Shown here piece by piece: positions 21,296-34,535 of a stretch of DNA of 64,000 bases. Made by a program: the position numbers and the translations under genes. The stretch lies in contig JARCOQ010000002.1 of NCBI GenBank assembly GCA_029207755.1, forward strand, positions 1,054,001 through 1,118,000. Direction: 5' to 3'. The stretch is from Chamaea fasciata. Taxonomy: Eukaryota > Chordata > Aves > Passeriformes > Sylviidae. Positions within the stretch are counted from its first letter, which is position 1. Each line of letters opens with the position of its first letter. The notes beneath the pieces were generated by a model that saw nothing but the letters and a program-made list of their open reading frames with translations, searched no databases and was not told where the DNA came from.

Positions 21296-21518
21296 GCAAT
21301 TCTTGGCTGCAGGGGTGGGGAGGCCCTGGCACAGGGTGCCCAGAGAAGTTGTGGCTGCCCCTGGATCCCTGGAATTTTTCCAGGCCAGGTTGGATGGGGC
21401 TTGGAGCAGCCTGGGATAGTGGAAGGTGTCCCTGCCCATGACAGGGGATGGAATTGGATGATTCCTAAGGTCCCTTCCAGTCCGAGCCATCCTGGGACTT
21501 TGTGATCTCTGAGAAATG
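21296..21518 (+). mobile_element. CR1 LINE 3'-end fragment
   Basis: 'ggaggccctggcacagggtg', 'ggatccctggaatttttcc', then 'ggtcccttccagtccgagcc' and the tail 'ttgtgat'. It shares an unusual 'aatttttcc' variant with the copy at 32878-33165. Confidence 0.9.
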
Positions 21519-22277
21519 AAGATGCTTTGCTGTTCAGAATAACCCATCCCCGTGTTTCTGCTGTCACCGATGGGAGCATGTTACATCCTCCTGCAGCTTG
21601 TTTTCCTGGGCTGGCACGGTCCTTTACTGTGTTCTTATGGATCGTTTTGTATCCAGATCTCTTTATTATTTCCTCAGCTTTCCTCTGTGCTCTGGTGTGT
21701 TTACTTCTCTCTCTCCTCAGACTTGGCACTGCGTGGCCTTGTCAGCATTGTATAAAACAAAATAATGCTGGTTTCCACATGGCACTCTTAAAACAATCTG
21801 AAGTGCCTTTTTATTTATTTTTTTTTTTTGGCAATTCCATTGTATTGTTGACATTTTACTTGTGATCCAATATCCCCTCGGGGTTGTTTTCTCCTGTCCA
21901 TCAGCCCAGCTGGGAATTCTCCACCTGCACAATGCACGCTGCTCTTGCACTTGGCTTTATTGGGTTTCACCAGGCTGTTTTGGTTTGACACAGTTTTTGG
22001 TCTTGACCCATCCATGTTGTTTCATTTTGGCTGTGTCCTGTAATTGCTTTCATAGAAATTGTTAAATAATCTTTCTGGTGTCTTCCCACTGATTGTGAGG
22101 GGACTTCAGTCTCTGATTTGCCCCAGAAGCTTTTTCAAACTTCGCTCTGGAGCCATTTCCTTTTTGATCCCAAAAGCACTTTGAAACTTGCTGAGTGGAT
22201 CATCTATATGCAAATTCCTTAATTTTTCCTCTGTGGCATTGTATTTGTGGGAAATCAAGTGATGCCAATTTTCATTA

Positions 22278-22335
22278 CAGTTGGACTCAGTATCTTAAAG
22301 GTCTTTCCCAGCCCAAATGATTCTGTGTGCCTGTG
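22278..22335 (+). mobile_element. Short CR1 3'-tail relic
   Basis: 'ttaaaggtctttcccagccc' then 'aaatgattctgtg', the last about 50 bp of a CR1. Confidence 0.65.
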
Positions 22336-22987
22336 ATTATGTTGATATTTCGTTAAGATGATAACTAAAAAAGCACAAATGTCATACAGCTTAAAATCAA
22401 TTATTGAAATGAAGACATTTTGCAGTCTTGATTGAATTACTGAACTGAGATATATTTAAATACGAGTCTGTCCTTTTTCTGCTCTGTCAAGGCTTCCAGT
22501 CCAGTGATTTCTGCAGCTTTATTGCTTGTAACGAGGCCCAGATCAGTTACTTGGTGTTACAAATTGTCACCTAGGATTTTGGGCAGCCAATCTCTTGTAA
22601 TTACTTGCAGCGTGAGAGTTTCTGTATCCCTCCTGTCTCCTCCCTAACCCCACATGGGATTTTTTTCCCAGTGTGGAGACTCAACTACTTGTCTTGCTGC
22701 TTGCCAGAGCCTCCTCCTGGCTTCACCCATTAAAACACACCAACTTTCTGCCCTGGAAATTCAGTTTTCCTGCAGTGTTGATAGCTGTCAGAGAGGTGAG
22801 CCTTCCCACCTTTTTTTTTTTAGGGATACATTGCAGCCATCTCTTCCTTTCATATCCGAACACCATGGGACTCATGGTTTTCAAGTCCAGTCACGTGCTC
22901 ATTTTTTTCTTACTGCTGGCCAGGATTTCATTTGTTCCTGCTTGTTATCCAGACTCCCTGCATCCATATATAGCAGCAGAAAATTCC

Positions 22988-23010
22988 TTTTTTTTTTTTT
23001 TTTTTTTTTT
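22988..23010. repeat. Poly-T tract (23 bp)
   Basis: Uninterrupted T run followed by CTTACG. Confidence 0.9.
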
Positions 23011-26000
23011 CTTACGAATGCTCTTGTCTGACTTTGGGCCTCATTTCCCCTTCTGAGTGTCCTTCTCCTGTGTTCAGCTTGTGCCTTTCCTGGATGCATC
23101 AGCAGTTTCATCTGGGAAGGTGTCTTATTAGTTGGAAAGGTGCTGGCTCTGCAATTCGTGATCTCTCCCTTCCCTCCAGTATTGCTCCATCGCTCAAATC
23201 CAGATATTCTCTGATCAGCCTTTCAGCCTTGTTCAGTTCCACGATTTCTGGGGGGCCTTCTCCTGGATCTGGCACCGGGTGCATCTTGTAGCTCAGGGAT
23301 CGACAGCCTGTGGATGTGCAAGGAGCCTGTGGATGCAGTGTGGAGCATTGGCATTTTGAGGCACTGCTCTGCAAGAGGGATTTGCAGCTTGCAGTTCCTG
23401 CCTCTCCCTGAGCTCCAGGCTCGGCAAAAGCCGCTGTCCTGCTTGGAAGCAGCTTCCTGCTGGTTTGGGAGGCAGCTCCTACCAGCTCCTCCTCGGCTTC
23501 CCTTGGCACCCTCGAGCCAGTGGGAAGGAAAAGCCTGGCATGGCACCGTGTGGAGATTGCCAACCCTTGACACAGGGCTTTCCCTTGGAGTTCTTCTCCA
23601 GGATCCCTGAGATCTTTCCTCACCTGCTTGGTTCCAGCTGACGCCGTGGCTGCTCCCAGCAGTCACTTCTTGTGGCCACAGTGATCGGCCAGCCTTGGGA
23701 AATCCATGGCATCCAGGTATTTCTTGGAGGCCGTCGTGCTGATCCACAAAGCAGAGGCTGGTTTTTCTGCGCACAGGCTGGAGAAAGCAGCAGGAAACCA
23801 TTTTTCTCCATAATCCAAGGCTGTTTTTTCTTGCCAGCACTAAATACGCACGTAGAGTTTAGTGTGACTTTCACCGTGGGTGTTTCCCTGGATGTCCTTG
23901 ACTTTCTCCTGCTTTCCTGATGCTCTTCACTGACGTTCCTGGCACTTGACCGTGTGTGTTCCATCCCATTCCCTACAGTTTGTGTATTTTCCCTTTTTCC
24001 CGACACAAAGCCCGACATTCCATGTTGGTATTCAGCCCTTGGGAATCTTTTTTTCCTCTGTTTGTGGTTAGTGTTGCTGGCTTTAATCAAATTCCACGCA
24101 ACAGAATTGTCTTCAGTGGAGATTTTTTTGGGATGAATTTTCAGCCTCGTGCTGAACTTCTTCATTCCCTGCCAGAGAACCCAAATCTCCAACCTCTTAC
24201 GTTGTGGCTCATAATTTGCCAGGGGTGAATGATGCTCTTGTGATCCAATGGTGGAAGACTGGCATCTGCTTCTTTCCATGCCCCAGATTTCCCTCCAGTT
24301 CCCAAACTGCGTAAGCAGTGCCTCAGTTTCCCATTTGGAATGGGGCAAAAAGGCTTGGTAGTGTCTGCACTTGCTGAGGCAGATAAATGGAACATCGGAA
24401 GATGCTCCAGTGACACCTTCCCCCCTTTCTCTGCCACATGAAGGAATGGGAAGGTTGTGGACTCTCTGCGCTTGGGCTCCTTTGCTGTGCCCTTTATTTA
24501 AAGTCTTAGGCAGGTTTCAGAGCCACTTGACTCCTGCCACGTGGAAATGTCCCTGCTGTGACATCAGGGCTGTGGGGACTGCTCTGGTGTCACCCTTGCT
24601 CAGGTTTGCAGTTCAGGCTGCTGCCTCTGATCTGTGAAAACCTTGATTTGAATCTTCTCTCCGGGTGAGACCTCTCTCCCCGGGACTGTGCTGGCAGTCA
24701 GGATTAGCTGGGCTTTACTTCGTAGACAATCTTGTTTTTAAATCTGAAAGGACCTCAGCAGAGTTTTCTCCTGGGGCAGGGAGGGCATTGATTCTGGAAT
24801 ATGTTTTTCTTGCTGTTATCAGGATTTCCTGGCTATCAGGATAAGCCATGGGGCTTATGGATCATGGAGTTTTCTTCCTGCAGGAAGTTGTGCCTTCAGT
24901 TTAGGTTAGGTTTTACCTGACCTTCCTATGATTTTTACCTTTTCGTGATTTTTTTTTCGTATTTTTTCATATTTCTTACTTTCTGTGGGTGTTTATATTT
25001 ACCCAAATATAGCAGGAAGAACACTGGGTAAAACAATCTCTTATTTTCTGGCTTTTGATTTCTGCCTGCCCTCTGGAGATACCACCAGGGTCCAGGAGCA
25101 TGGGTTGGCCTGAGGGAGGAGAAAACTGGGCAGTGTCTCTTTTGCTGCCTCAAGGTAGACACCGGGAGCTGTTGTACTTTTAGGGATATTGCCATTAAGT
25201 AAAGAGGGAGGGGAAAAGAAACCCCAGATATTAAATTTACCTGAGTTGTGTTCTCATGAAGATGCTTAGCTGGATATCAGCACTGTCTGCAAATCTTTTT
25301 ATATTGAAATAATTCAATGGGAGTGTCCATTTTAAAGTTACTGGGGACTATCCAGAGTCTATTCCTGGTAGGGAGAGCGGAAATCTGTTTTAATTGGAGC
25401 AGTTTTCTGGGAGTCGTGTTTCCTGCCGGAGCGGTAACAGTAGGAAGGATCAGCAGCATGAGAGGTTATAAAACCCCTGGGCATTTTACATTCGTTTCAA
25501 GTAGCTGGAAACAGTAAGAAACCACCAAAATTGGGCAAACAGAGACTCTGCACAGAGGATTCAGAGACTCTGTTTTAAACCTTCCCAAAAAGCACCTGAA
25601 TCCAGAGGGACACGGCTCCTGAGTTCCCTTCTGTGTTTGTTTTACCGAGTGGCTCATGCTCGGAGAGCGGATAAAAATCCACTGCTGCCACAAATAGCAC
25701 TCGAGATTTCGGTGCTGATTGTAATTAACCCCGATGGTTTCTGCCTGATTTGGTTCATTTCTGTATTTGTAGGCAACACACAGGAGTGCAGGAACAAACC
25801 CAATTAACACTGGGAAGTGAAGCCAGAGTGTGATCAGATAACTCAGGCAAGTTAGAGAGCTGGAAGCCGTTAAAAATAGTTGTTTCAGGATAACTGTGTC
25901 ACTCTAATTTCAGGGGAAAAAAGTGTGGAGGTGCATTATTTTTAAAGCCAGTTTTGTTTCCCAAAATGCCTTGAAAATCAAGCTGATCCATTAAAATTGC

Positions 26001-26899
26001 TGTTCCTTCAGTGTCTCATCTTAGAGGGATTCTGCTACACAGGGGTAATTTATTCCTGCTTGGCAGCGTGTCCGTAATACACATTATTAGCAAGCTCTCA
26101 CAATTTTGTTCTCACATGCAAAAATAAAGTAGAAAATTAAAAGATTTCATTGCATGTCCATCATCCCAGATTATCTGAGATTTGTTTCTGAATACAGTCT
26201 TTACAGAATGGGTGAGAAGCCATCATTAGAGGTTAAAGACATTGTTGTGTTCTTACGTGGATTTTCACTTTGGGTTATTTAGTTTCTCAAAACTTGTGTT
26301 CCTTTAAATTCATAGATCAGGAAAGTTGTGAAAATCCGTTTTTCAAAGGTTACTGGTTTCAATTTACCCATTCAGGATTCTGCCCTGTCTAAAATAAACA
26401 TCTTTAATAAATGGTTTTATGTAAGAACACCCAAAGACAGCCAAACCCCAAGGAATAAAGGTGTGCTTAAAGACTGGAACTCAGTCCTGTTAGAGCAGAT
26501 CTGCTTTCTGCTTACAGTCAAGCAAATATCAACTTAATTTTTAAGTTAATAATGCCTAAATAGGTTGCCAGTTTTTGTCATCACTAGGAAATTAAATCGA
26601 GTTGACTGTGCTTAAATTACTGGTTTCAATTAAGTCGCTCAAAGCAGAGCAGCAGCGCTGAGAACTCACCCTGGTCCTGCCTTGCTGCAGACCTGGTGCC
26701 CTGCTGAAACCTCTGGGATGGATCCAGGGAAGCTCTTGTTTAAACTGTGACCTGGGAGGCATTTTGGTACCGAGTGATATTCTGATGGAGAAAATTGGCA
26801 GGATGTTAGCAAATAAATATTATATTAATCATATTTAAAATGCCACATTGTGGTCAGATGGATGGGTTTTAGAAGGGTTTCAATGATCCAGCAGTGGCT

Positions 26900-26995
26900 G
26901 CAACAGGATTTTGGGAGCCTGGAGAGGAGAAGGATCCAGAGATATCTTAGAGCACTTCCAGTGCCTAAAGGGGCTCTGAGAGAGTCGTGTGAGGA
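26900..26995 (+). mobile_element. CR1 internal fragment
   Basis: 'cagtggctgcaacagg', then 'ctggagaggagaagg' and 'gtgcctaaaggggctc', typical of the CR1 region about 300-400 bp from its 3' end. Confidence 0.65.
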
Positions 26996-27893
26996 GCTGT
27001 GGTGCTCAAAGGGATTACAGAGCAGGCGGGTGTAAACACCAGCAGTGATGCCACGGCAAAAGAGGCAATTTTATTTATTTATTTTAAAAGTTTTTAGGTG
27101 TATGAGCAAGAAAATATTTCGAAGAGAACCGATTTCATTTCTGTATTTGGTGCTTGTGACTTTCCTGTGTGTGATTTCCATTTCAACATCCAGAAATAGC
27201 TCCTGGATAAATTGTAGGGGAATGGAAGAAATGCAGAAATAGTCTGAGGACTAGAAGAAACACACACAGAGAGGCACAGAGCTAAGTCTGGTTGGCTTAT
27301 CAGAGGGAGAGTCTGACTGCAGGAGCATCCCAGAGAAAATTCCAGGCATCCAAGGTGTTTTAAAGGGAGAACCCTTTAAAGGAGAACTGCCTTTTGGGAT
27401 GAATGATGCAAGGAAAAGAGCACTGCTCACCTCTAAAATTGATCACTTTTCCTTTAAAACTACAGAGACCAAGGCAGGGCATGTTCTGGTCCGGGATTAG
27501 GTTGGTCGTGGGTGACGTTTAAATGGATGAAACTCCGAACAGTGTTTTCTACCCAGGCAGAAAGAATTGCAGGAAGGCACATTTTAACCCCTGGCTGTGA
27601 CACTGGGGCTCGTGTGAGGGGCTGCTGGGGTTTGCTGATTGAAACATTGGCTTTTAGTTAATGGGCCGACCTTCACATTAAAATTACCGCCTCGTGCCAG
27701 TTAAAAATTGCTGCGGAGGATGGCACAGTGGGAAGGGTGGGCTTGGGATACAGCTCAAATTAACTGGAGCTGGAGACAAGCCCGAAAATGTTGTGGAGCA
27801 CATGGTGAATATGGGAATGGAATTGGATTGCTGAGAGTGAAGGTTAAAAAGGTTTATATTTATGTTTCTGTAATAAATGTGTTCCCCGATATA

Positions 27894-28265
27894 GAATCAC
27901 AGAATTGTTAAGGTTGGAAAAGTCCTCCAAGACCACAAAGTCCAAGCATTCCTCACCACTGCCAAGGGCAGCAGTGACCCATGTCCCCAAATGCCACATC
28001 CACACAGCTTTGAAATCCCTCCAGGGATGGGGACTCCCCGCTGCCCTGAGCAGCCGTGCCAGGGCTGGACAAACCCTTTCCAGGAAGGAATTTTCACAAA
28101 ATCCAATCTAAACCTCCCCTGGCTCGGCTTGGGGCTGTTTCCTCTTGTCTTGTCCCTGTTCCTTGGGAGCAGAGCCCGACCCCACCTGGCTCCACTCTCC
28201 TGTCAGGGAGTTGTGCAGAGGCAGAAGGTCCCCCCTGAGCCTCCTTTTCTCCCCAGCTTCCTCAG
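27894..28265 (-). mobile_element. CR1 LINE fragment (older subfamily)
   Basis: 'agaatcacagaattgttaag' then 'gttggaaaagtcctccaag', 'ccctccagggatggggactc' and 'ggctgtttcctcttgtcttg'. A subfamily different from the 'ggatccaggggcagcc' copies. Confidence 0.88.
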
Positions 28266-30579
28266 GGTATGAGAGGACCTCTCAAAGGCGTAAAATACCC
28301 GTGGAAACCTGGGCTGGTTGGGAATGTGAGGATGTGGTGGGTCTCCACACAGGACCAGTTAAGGGAGGGATTTATGCAGTGCACTATCGCTATAATTCCT
28401 GTTTGCAAACCACATATAAACTTCCTTTCTCCCCAAATCAATCCCATCCCAAGTGTTCACCTCTGGCTACTGTGTCCTGGGAAAATAACTTAGGGAACTG
28501 TGCAAAATGGAGTTTCAGGTGTGTGCCAGCACCAGGTAAAACGACGCAGCAAGAACCCCGTGAGCAGCAAGACAAAGCCTCTATTGAAATCCTCTGGCTC
28601 CAGGCGATGTATTGTGGTACCTGGATGTCTCCAGGTGATCCCTTGTGCTCCTTGAAGCCAGACTTCACCGAGGGGCAGCTGGACACTATTCATGGCATTC
28701 CCAGAAGTGCCACGTGCATTGATCAGTCTTTGTCTGCGTCTAAAACTCATCCCTGCCAGTTCTGCCTCGCCATCAGAACTCCTGGCCTGACTGATGTTTG
28801 AAGTGATCTAAGAATACCTCAGATGTATTGTCAAGGGACTCAGTGCTAAATAAATTATAGGAAAGATGAGATCCTAGCAAGCGTTTGGATAACATAAGCA
28901 AGATTAATGGTTTGGAGCCTGTTTTCTGAACAGTGGGACGTGATTGATCAAAGAGAAAAAATCGTCTCCGTGGCTCCTTTGTACCGAAACTTTCAAGAGC
29001 TGAAAATGAGCAGCTGCAGTAAGAAATGCAGAGCTTAGGGAAGAACCTTGTGATGAAAAACTAGGGTGGGAGGTTATGAAAGTACAGGTTGACAGCTCTG
29101 TCCTCTTTATCAACCTTTCCCCATAGGGATCTGCTGTAGAAGATTTTGGGCAGGCTGCCGTAGCCTGGATAGGTACTTTGAAATTTTTTTACAATATTTT
29201 TAAAAAAATCAAAGACTTTTATTGTGCTGCGAGTAAGATGTGAGTTTCTAGAAAGCTGGTTTCTTCTGCTGTCTGGGGAAAAAAGAGCTAAAGAGGTGGA
29301 AGGCTGACCTCCCAGGGAAGGTGACTGTGCCTGAGGATGTGGGAAGAAAGGCAAGGGCAGATTTTCAGGTGCCTCACTCCCTGCAAATAATGTTCCTTGC
29401 AATTCCTGCTCCTAAAGTCAGAATTTAGGACTTGGTTTCCATACTTGATCCTCACCAAAGGTAGAAAACTGTGGCTTGTTTAACTCCAACTGATTCAGGT
29501 TGGAATGTCACTGAAACCAAGCAGTGGGAAATGGGAGATAAAGGTTATCCGAGTTGTCCGTACATAACGACGTGATTTTCCACACAGTTCTCTAAAACAG
29601 CCCTGTGTGTTTAATGCATTGAAGGACACACGTCCACTTGGCTTAGCTGAAGAAATTGGGGTACAAAACTGCTGCACTTGATGGAAATGTCGTTTTTTGC
29701 AGTTAAATTTTGCCATGCCGTTCACTGAAAGAGTGTAAGGATGAGACTTAGGGTGATATTCCGCCTTTTTCCAGTGTCTTTCTTTAAAAGCCATTGCCCT
29801 GACTAATCTAACGGTGGGGACGGGCTTTCATTTAGCTCAGCCCAAATAGCAGAGCTGGTATAAAAATAAACACCAATGGGCTCGTTCAGTATCAATGGAG
29901 GAGATTGATTTTGTGCAAACATTGCGAGGAGAAAAGTGGTTTAAAGCAAATTTGTTCCGTCCCCAGAATAACGATGTGTAAATTGTGATCATTCTTGCAC
30001 TCCAAGTGTCAGTTTTAATTTGAGTCTTTTATAAACCACTTGATTGTTGAATATTGCAAAGAAATTTAACCCCCTTGGAAGAAATCAGAAAGATTCCTGC
30101 TATTGAGGTAATTAGATACAAATTTGAGTGGGGATTTTTTTAATAAAGATTAAATGATCTGTTCAACTGTTTCAGGCCCTACTTGAGATACACACACCTG
30201 TGTCTAGCTTGTAGAGCATTTTCCTCATTAATTAAGAGCGCTTTCCTCGTGTTATTACTTAATTGGGTATCACAGGGAACCTGATGAGACAATGAAATGG
30301 TCTTAATTGCATACAGACTAAATGCACGATACTCCACATGCTGGAGTGTTCCACGACATGAGCCCGGCTTGTCATCGTGTGCTAATGGCCACGGTGCTTC
30401 CTGGGGGGAGAGGGAGCCCTCCTGGAATTCACACAGCCTGAACCACAAACCCGGGCTGGGCAGGGGATGCCTGGAGAGCAGCCCTGGGGACAAGGATTTG
30501 GGGGTGCCGAGGGATGAAAAGCTGGACATGCCCCGGCCATGTGCTCTGGCACCCAGAAACCTCCCTGCCTGGATGGAAT
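28266..30579. other. Intronic stretch, no gene seen
   Basis: A 218-codon plus-strand frame (28145-28801) starts inside the CR1 copy and has no recognisable domain. Nothing else is identifiable. Confidence 0.5.
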
Positions 30580-30792
30580 ATTGGGATATTGGGAAGGAAT
30601 TGTTCCCTGGGAGGGTGGGGAGTCCCTGGCACAGGGTGCCCAGAGCAGCTGTGGCTGCCCCTGGATCCCTGGCAGTGTCCAAGGCCAAGTTGGTCGGGGC
30701 TTGGGGCAGCCTGACCTGGTGGAAGGTGTCCCTGCCGTGGAACTGGGTGATCTTTAAAGTCCCTTCCCACGCAAGCCATTCTGGGATTGTAT
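30580..30792 (+). mobile_element. CR1 LINE 3'-end fragment
   Basis: 'ggcacagggtgcccagagc', 'ggatccctggcagtgtccaa', then 'aaagtcccttcccacgc' and the tail 'attctgggattgt'. Confidence 0.9.
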
Positions 30793-32877
30793 AAATTAAG
30801 CACTTTCCTGTTGACAATTTTGCCCGTTTACCAGAACTTCAGAAGTTTTCCATGTTTGACAACATTCAGTTTTGAACCATCTAAACACTCCTGGCTGTTT
30901 AGGTTTCACAGGGATGTGTCCCATTTCTCAGGGTTGTCTGTTTCCCTGCAGTTTCAAAGTGAAAATTACAAATGTAAATTACCACGTTTACCTGTTAAAA
31001 ATACTATGTAACACTTGCTTTCTGTGAGTGTAAACATGTGCTTCTGGACAGCCAGGGGCTTGTGTGGGAGCAAGAAGTTTGTTCTTCTGGGATTAATCCC
31101 CACTCTGCTTCTTGAGAGAGGAGATGAGAGTGAAAGAAGGAAAAAGCTCTTCCCCATGTCATGTTTGTCTGTGCTCATCTTTCCCAAGCAGCAGGTAGGT
31201 GTGTCAACACCATGAATTATGAATGGAGCTGCTGGAGCTCACGGAATGCTGCGGATCCACGGTGGAATTGACCTTTTTTATTCATCCCTCAGCCAGCAGG
31301 ACTCCCTGTGAGACTGGGAAAACCCAAAACCTTCCCGTTTTCCATGCTTGGGAAGTTACTCCTGGATTATACTGATTAAAACTTGGCAAGGAGAAGCTGG
31401 AGAGCTTTCACACCTTTTCCAGGATGGAAAATTCTCTTGTTCAAGAGGATATTTCAATCTTAAAAACAGTTGTCAAAGGCAAAGCTGTGTTTTTCTCTCT
31501 TGGAAATGATCTCTTTTGCGGTGTGCCAAGGTATTTTTTTAGGTTTAAGGGGAAGAGATGGCAAGAGATGCCTTGCCATCAAGGCCAGGGAAAGAAAAAA
31601 GCAGGGACTCAAGATGGACTGTGCAGGACACAGGAGCTGAGTTCGTGTGTGACCCAGAGCAAGATCTGTCATCTGTCTGGATTTTTGTTTTCCTTATCCC
31701 TGGAAAGGAATTATTGATATTTCCCTTGCAAGGCTGTTTTCAGGCTTCTTGGATAAAAACTTTGCAGGGGTTAGTTACATGGCGTAGAAGCCCTGGTAGA
31801 TCTGGGGTTTGGCACTGGTGCCAGTCCAAAGTAATGGTGAGAGCTGAAGAAAAAACTGGGTTTTATCACGCTCCGAACTCCTCGAGTGCCTTACACAGTC
31901 CTAGCAAAGGTAGAGTGGCAGTGAACCGACATCTTTCATCTTCTGGATTTTTGTATCTTGAATTTCTGCCCGTTCCAACAGTCATCATCCAAGGAATTCG
32001 ATAGTGGGAGGATCTGAATGGATTCCATTCTGCTTGTTGTTGTTACACCCGGGTTAATTTTCCCTGTTGTATTCCTGTGTATAGACACAGCCTGTGTGTG
32101 ACTGCATTCCTGGTGGGGAAGGGTGGGAGAGCTGCATTTGACCATTTACCATCCTATTTAAGGCAGTTTTTGCTTTCCTTTTATTGTTTTCCTTAAACAA
32201 TATCTTGGATCATTATTTTATTTTATATGAAGAAGGGCTGCAATAGGTGCAATTTATTTTAAATACTCAATTTCTCTTGAAATTTCCTATTCTCTTGGCA
32301 AAGGGGATTCTGGAGCTTTGTCAGCCAGCTTTGTCATTTACCTGCTTCTGTGTTTAAATCTATTTTTTAAATCTATTGCTGATTTTAATTGTAGTTAATT
32401 TAACAATCCCAGCTTGCTGATTTAAAATATTTGATTGTAAACTTGTGGGGGTTTCTTTGTTTTTGTTTTTGTTTTAAATTTTGCTTTTGTTCTCCTGAAA
32501 GAAATTTCTACTCCCTGCTTGGTCAAATATCAGTTGTACCCTGCTGTCCTTTCATTAAAATTAGAGCTCCTTTATTTTGGCCACTGCTTCTGTGCACATT
32601 TATTTAAGCAATGGCATCTAGTTAGTAATTTGAGAGTCTTTGTTTAATTTTTTATCATGTAGGAAACAAAGGATGATACATTTCAGTGGTGATGTGTGCT
32701 AGGAACTAATGTCAAACTTCCCTTGGAAACTGAAATTCACATTAATACAGAGTGGGGTGTGCAAGTGTTTGTGTTCATAGAACAGCTTCCCACCTGATGA
32801 ATTCCTGGGAAAAGCAACAGCCTTCTCTCAAAACAGACTGGGATGTCAGCAGCAGGATTGGTCTGACAGGTGTTTTC
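30793..32877. other. Intronic stretch, no gene seen
   Basis: AT-rich from 32.1 kb onward. It has no repeat I can name and no exon signal supported by a reading frame. Confidence 0.5.
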
Positions 32878-33165
32878 ACAGAATCATGGAATGGTTTGGG
32901 TTGGAAGGGACCTTAAAGGTCATCCATTCCTGCTCCTGCCATGGGTAGGGACACCTTCCACTATCCCAGGCTGCTCCAAGCCCCATCCAACCTGGCCTGG
33001 AAAAATTCCAGGGGTCCAGGGGCAGCCACAGCTTCTCTGGGCACCCTGTGCCAGGGCCTGCCCACCCTCCCAGGGAACAATTCCCATCCATCCCTGCCCA
33101 CTGGCAGTGGGAAGCCATTCCCTGTGTCCTGTCCCTCCAGGCCCTTGTGCAAAGTCCCTCTTTTG
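32878..33165 (-). mobile_element. CR1 LINE 3'-end fragment (well preserved)
   Basis: 'cagaatcatggaatggtttg' then 'ggttggaagggaccttaaag', 'ggcagccacagcttctctgg' and 'cagtgggaagccattccc'. Little decay in the tail region. Confidence 0.93.
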
Positions 33166-34269
33166 TGCTGTTGCAGAAAGTTTAAGGTGTGAAACTGTGT
33201 CAGCTTGTTTGGTGTGGAAGATAAACATCGGGTCACTGACATGAACGATGCTGCATTTCCCCCCTTTTTCTACACAGATACTGAAGTTCTCTTTTGGTGC
33301 TTGGATTTTGGCACAAGCGTTTTGCACCCCCAAATCCGTGCGTACCCACCTGAAGGGGTTTTTGTCAGGCTGTGCGAGCGGAGCGGGGCAGAGAAGGGCT
33401 GAGGTCAGGGCTAGCGGGCCTTGTAAGACAATTTCAGCATCTCTTTGTACGGATCTGTTTGTCTTGTGATCCATCAAAACCCACCAGCTGGGGAATTTGT
33501 CCGGGCTGATGGCTCGTTTCCTCCTTGGAGAGACCTTCAAAGGCTGCCATACAAGTAGTTGACATTCTTCTTCACAGACACATGGTTGTTCCAGGAGGTT
33601 CATTAATGCAACGCTGCCTTCAAGCTCTTTGGAAATTTAAGGGTCTCATTCTCTCGTTTACACCAGTGTGGAACCGGGTAGGAATTGTAATGACTCGAGC
33701 TTTTGTAGCCTGTGTACAAAAAGGGAGATTGAATTTGACGGGTTTGGTGGGAATTAAGATCAGAAAGGAATATTAGATCATCTATGCTAATTGCGACTAA
33801 ATTAGATGGTGCGAATTCTGAGCAGAAAACGAAATGCACGCTGTGATTCCTTACGGGATGAATTCTGTCACAAGGAACTGATGGGTGAGAAGAGGGTGTT
33901 AATTGCTGAGGCTGCTCTGATGGGGCATAGCTGATGCTCACTTGGGCACAGTCCATGCAGCACACAAAGAGGGAACGGCATCCCTTCCTCCCTGGACTTA
34001 ATCTGATCCTTGGGCTGATCCTGAGCACTGAGCACAGTGGGCGAGATGCTCTGGGCTGCCTGAGAAGAGGCTCCTGCAGAGCTCACAGAGCCGCTGCTCT
34101 GTCACCTTTGTAGCTGCTGTTTAGGGAGCTGCAGGCTGGGCTTAGGTTGGCTTTGGTTCCTCCTTGCCAGATCAAAGAAATCCAGCTTCCTCACCTGGTT
34201 TTCCTAAGTCCTGTGCTGTGTGCAGTTTGGGGCACGAAGGACTTCTCTTGACTGGCCAAGCCAGAGCCT

Positions 34270-34535
34270 TCCACTGCCCAAAGGGGCTCCAGGAGAGCTG
34301 GAGAGACTTGGGACAAGGGATGGAGGGACAGGACCGGGGGAATGGCTTCCCACTGCCAGCGGGCAGGGATGGATGGGAGATTGGGAAGGAATTCTTGACT
34401 ATGAGGGTGGACAGGTTCTGGCACAGAGTGCCCAGAGAAGCTGTGGCTGCCCTTGGATCCCTGGCAGTGTCCAAGGCCAGGCTGGAGTTCTAACAGTCTT
34501 TATGGTCCCTTCTAACCCAGACCATCCTGTGATTC
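34270..34535 (+). mobile_element. CR1 LINE 3'-end fragment
   Basis: 'aaaggggctccaggagagc', 'gaatggcttcccactgcc', 'ggatccctggcagtgtccaa' and the tail 'accatcctgtgattcc'. Confidence 0.92.

Larger units (their letters stand above)
19703..27890. other. Intronic stretch, no gene seen
   Basis: Apart from CR1 copies at 21.3, 22.3 and 26.9 kb and the T tract at 22988, no family is recognisable. Overlapping minus-strand frames at 23.1-24.35 kb (up to 242 codons) lack any motif I know. Confidence 0.5.

Noticed and set aside
28145..28801. 218-codon plus-strand frame
   Set aside because: Begins inside a CR1 fragment; no recognisable domain.
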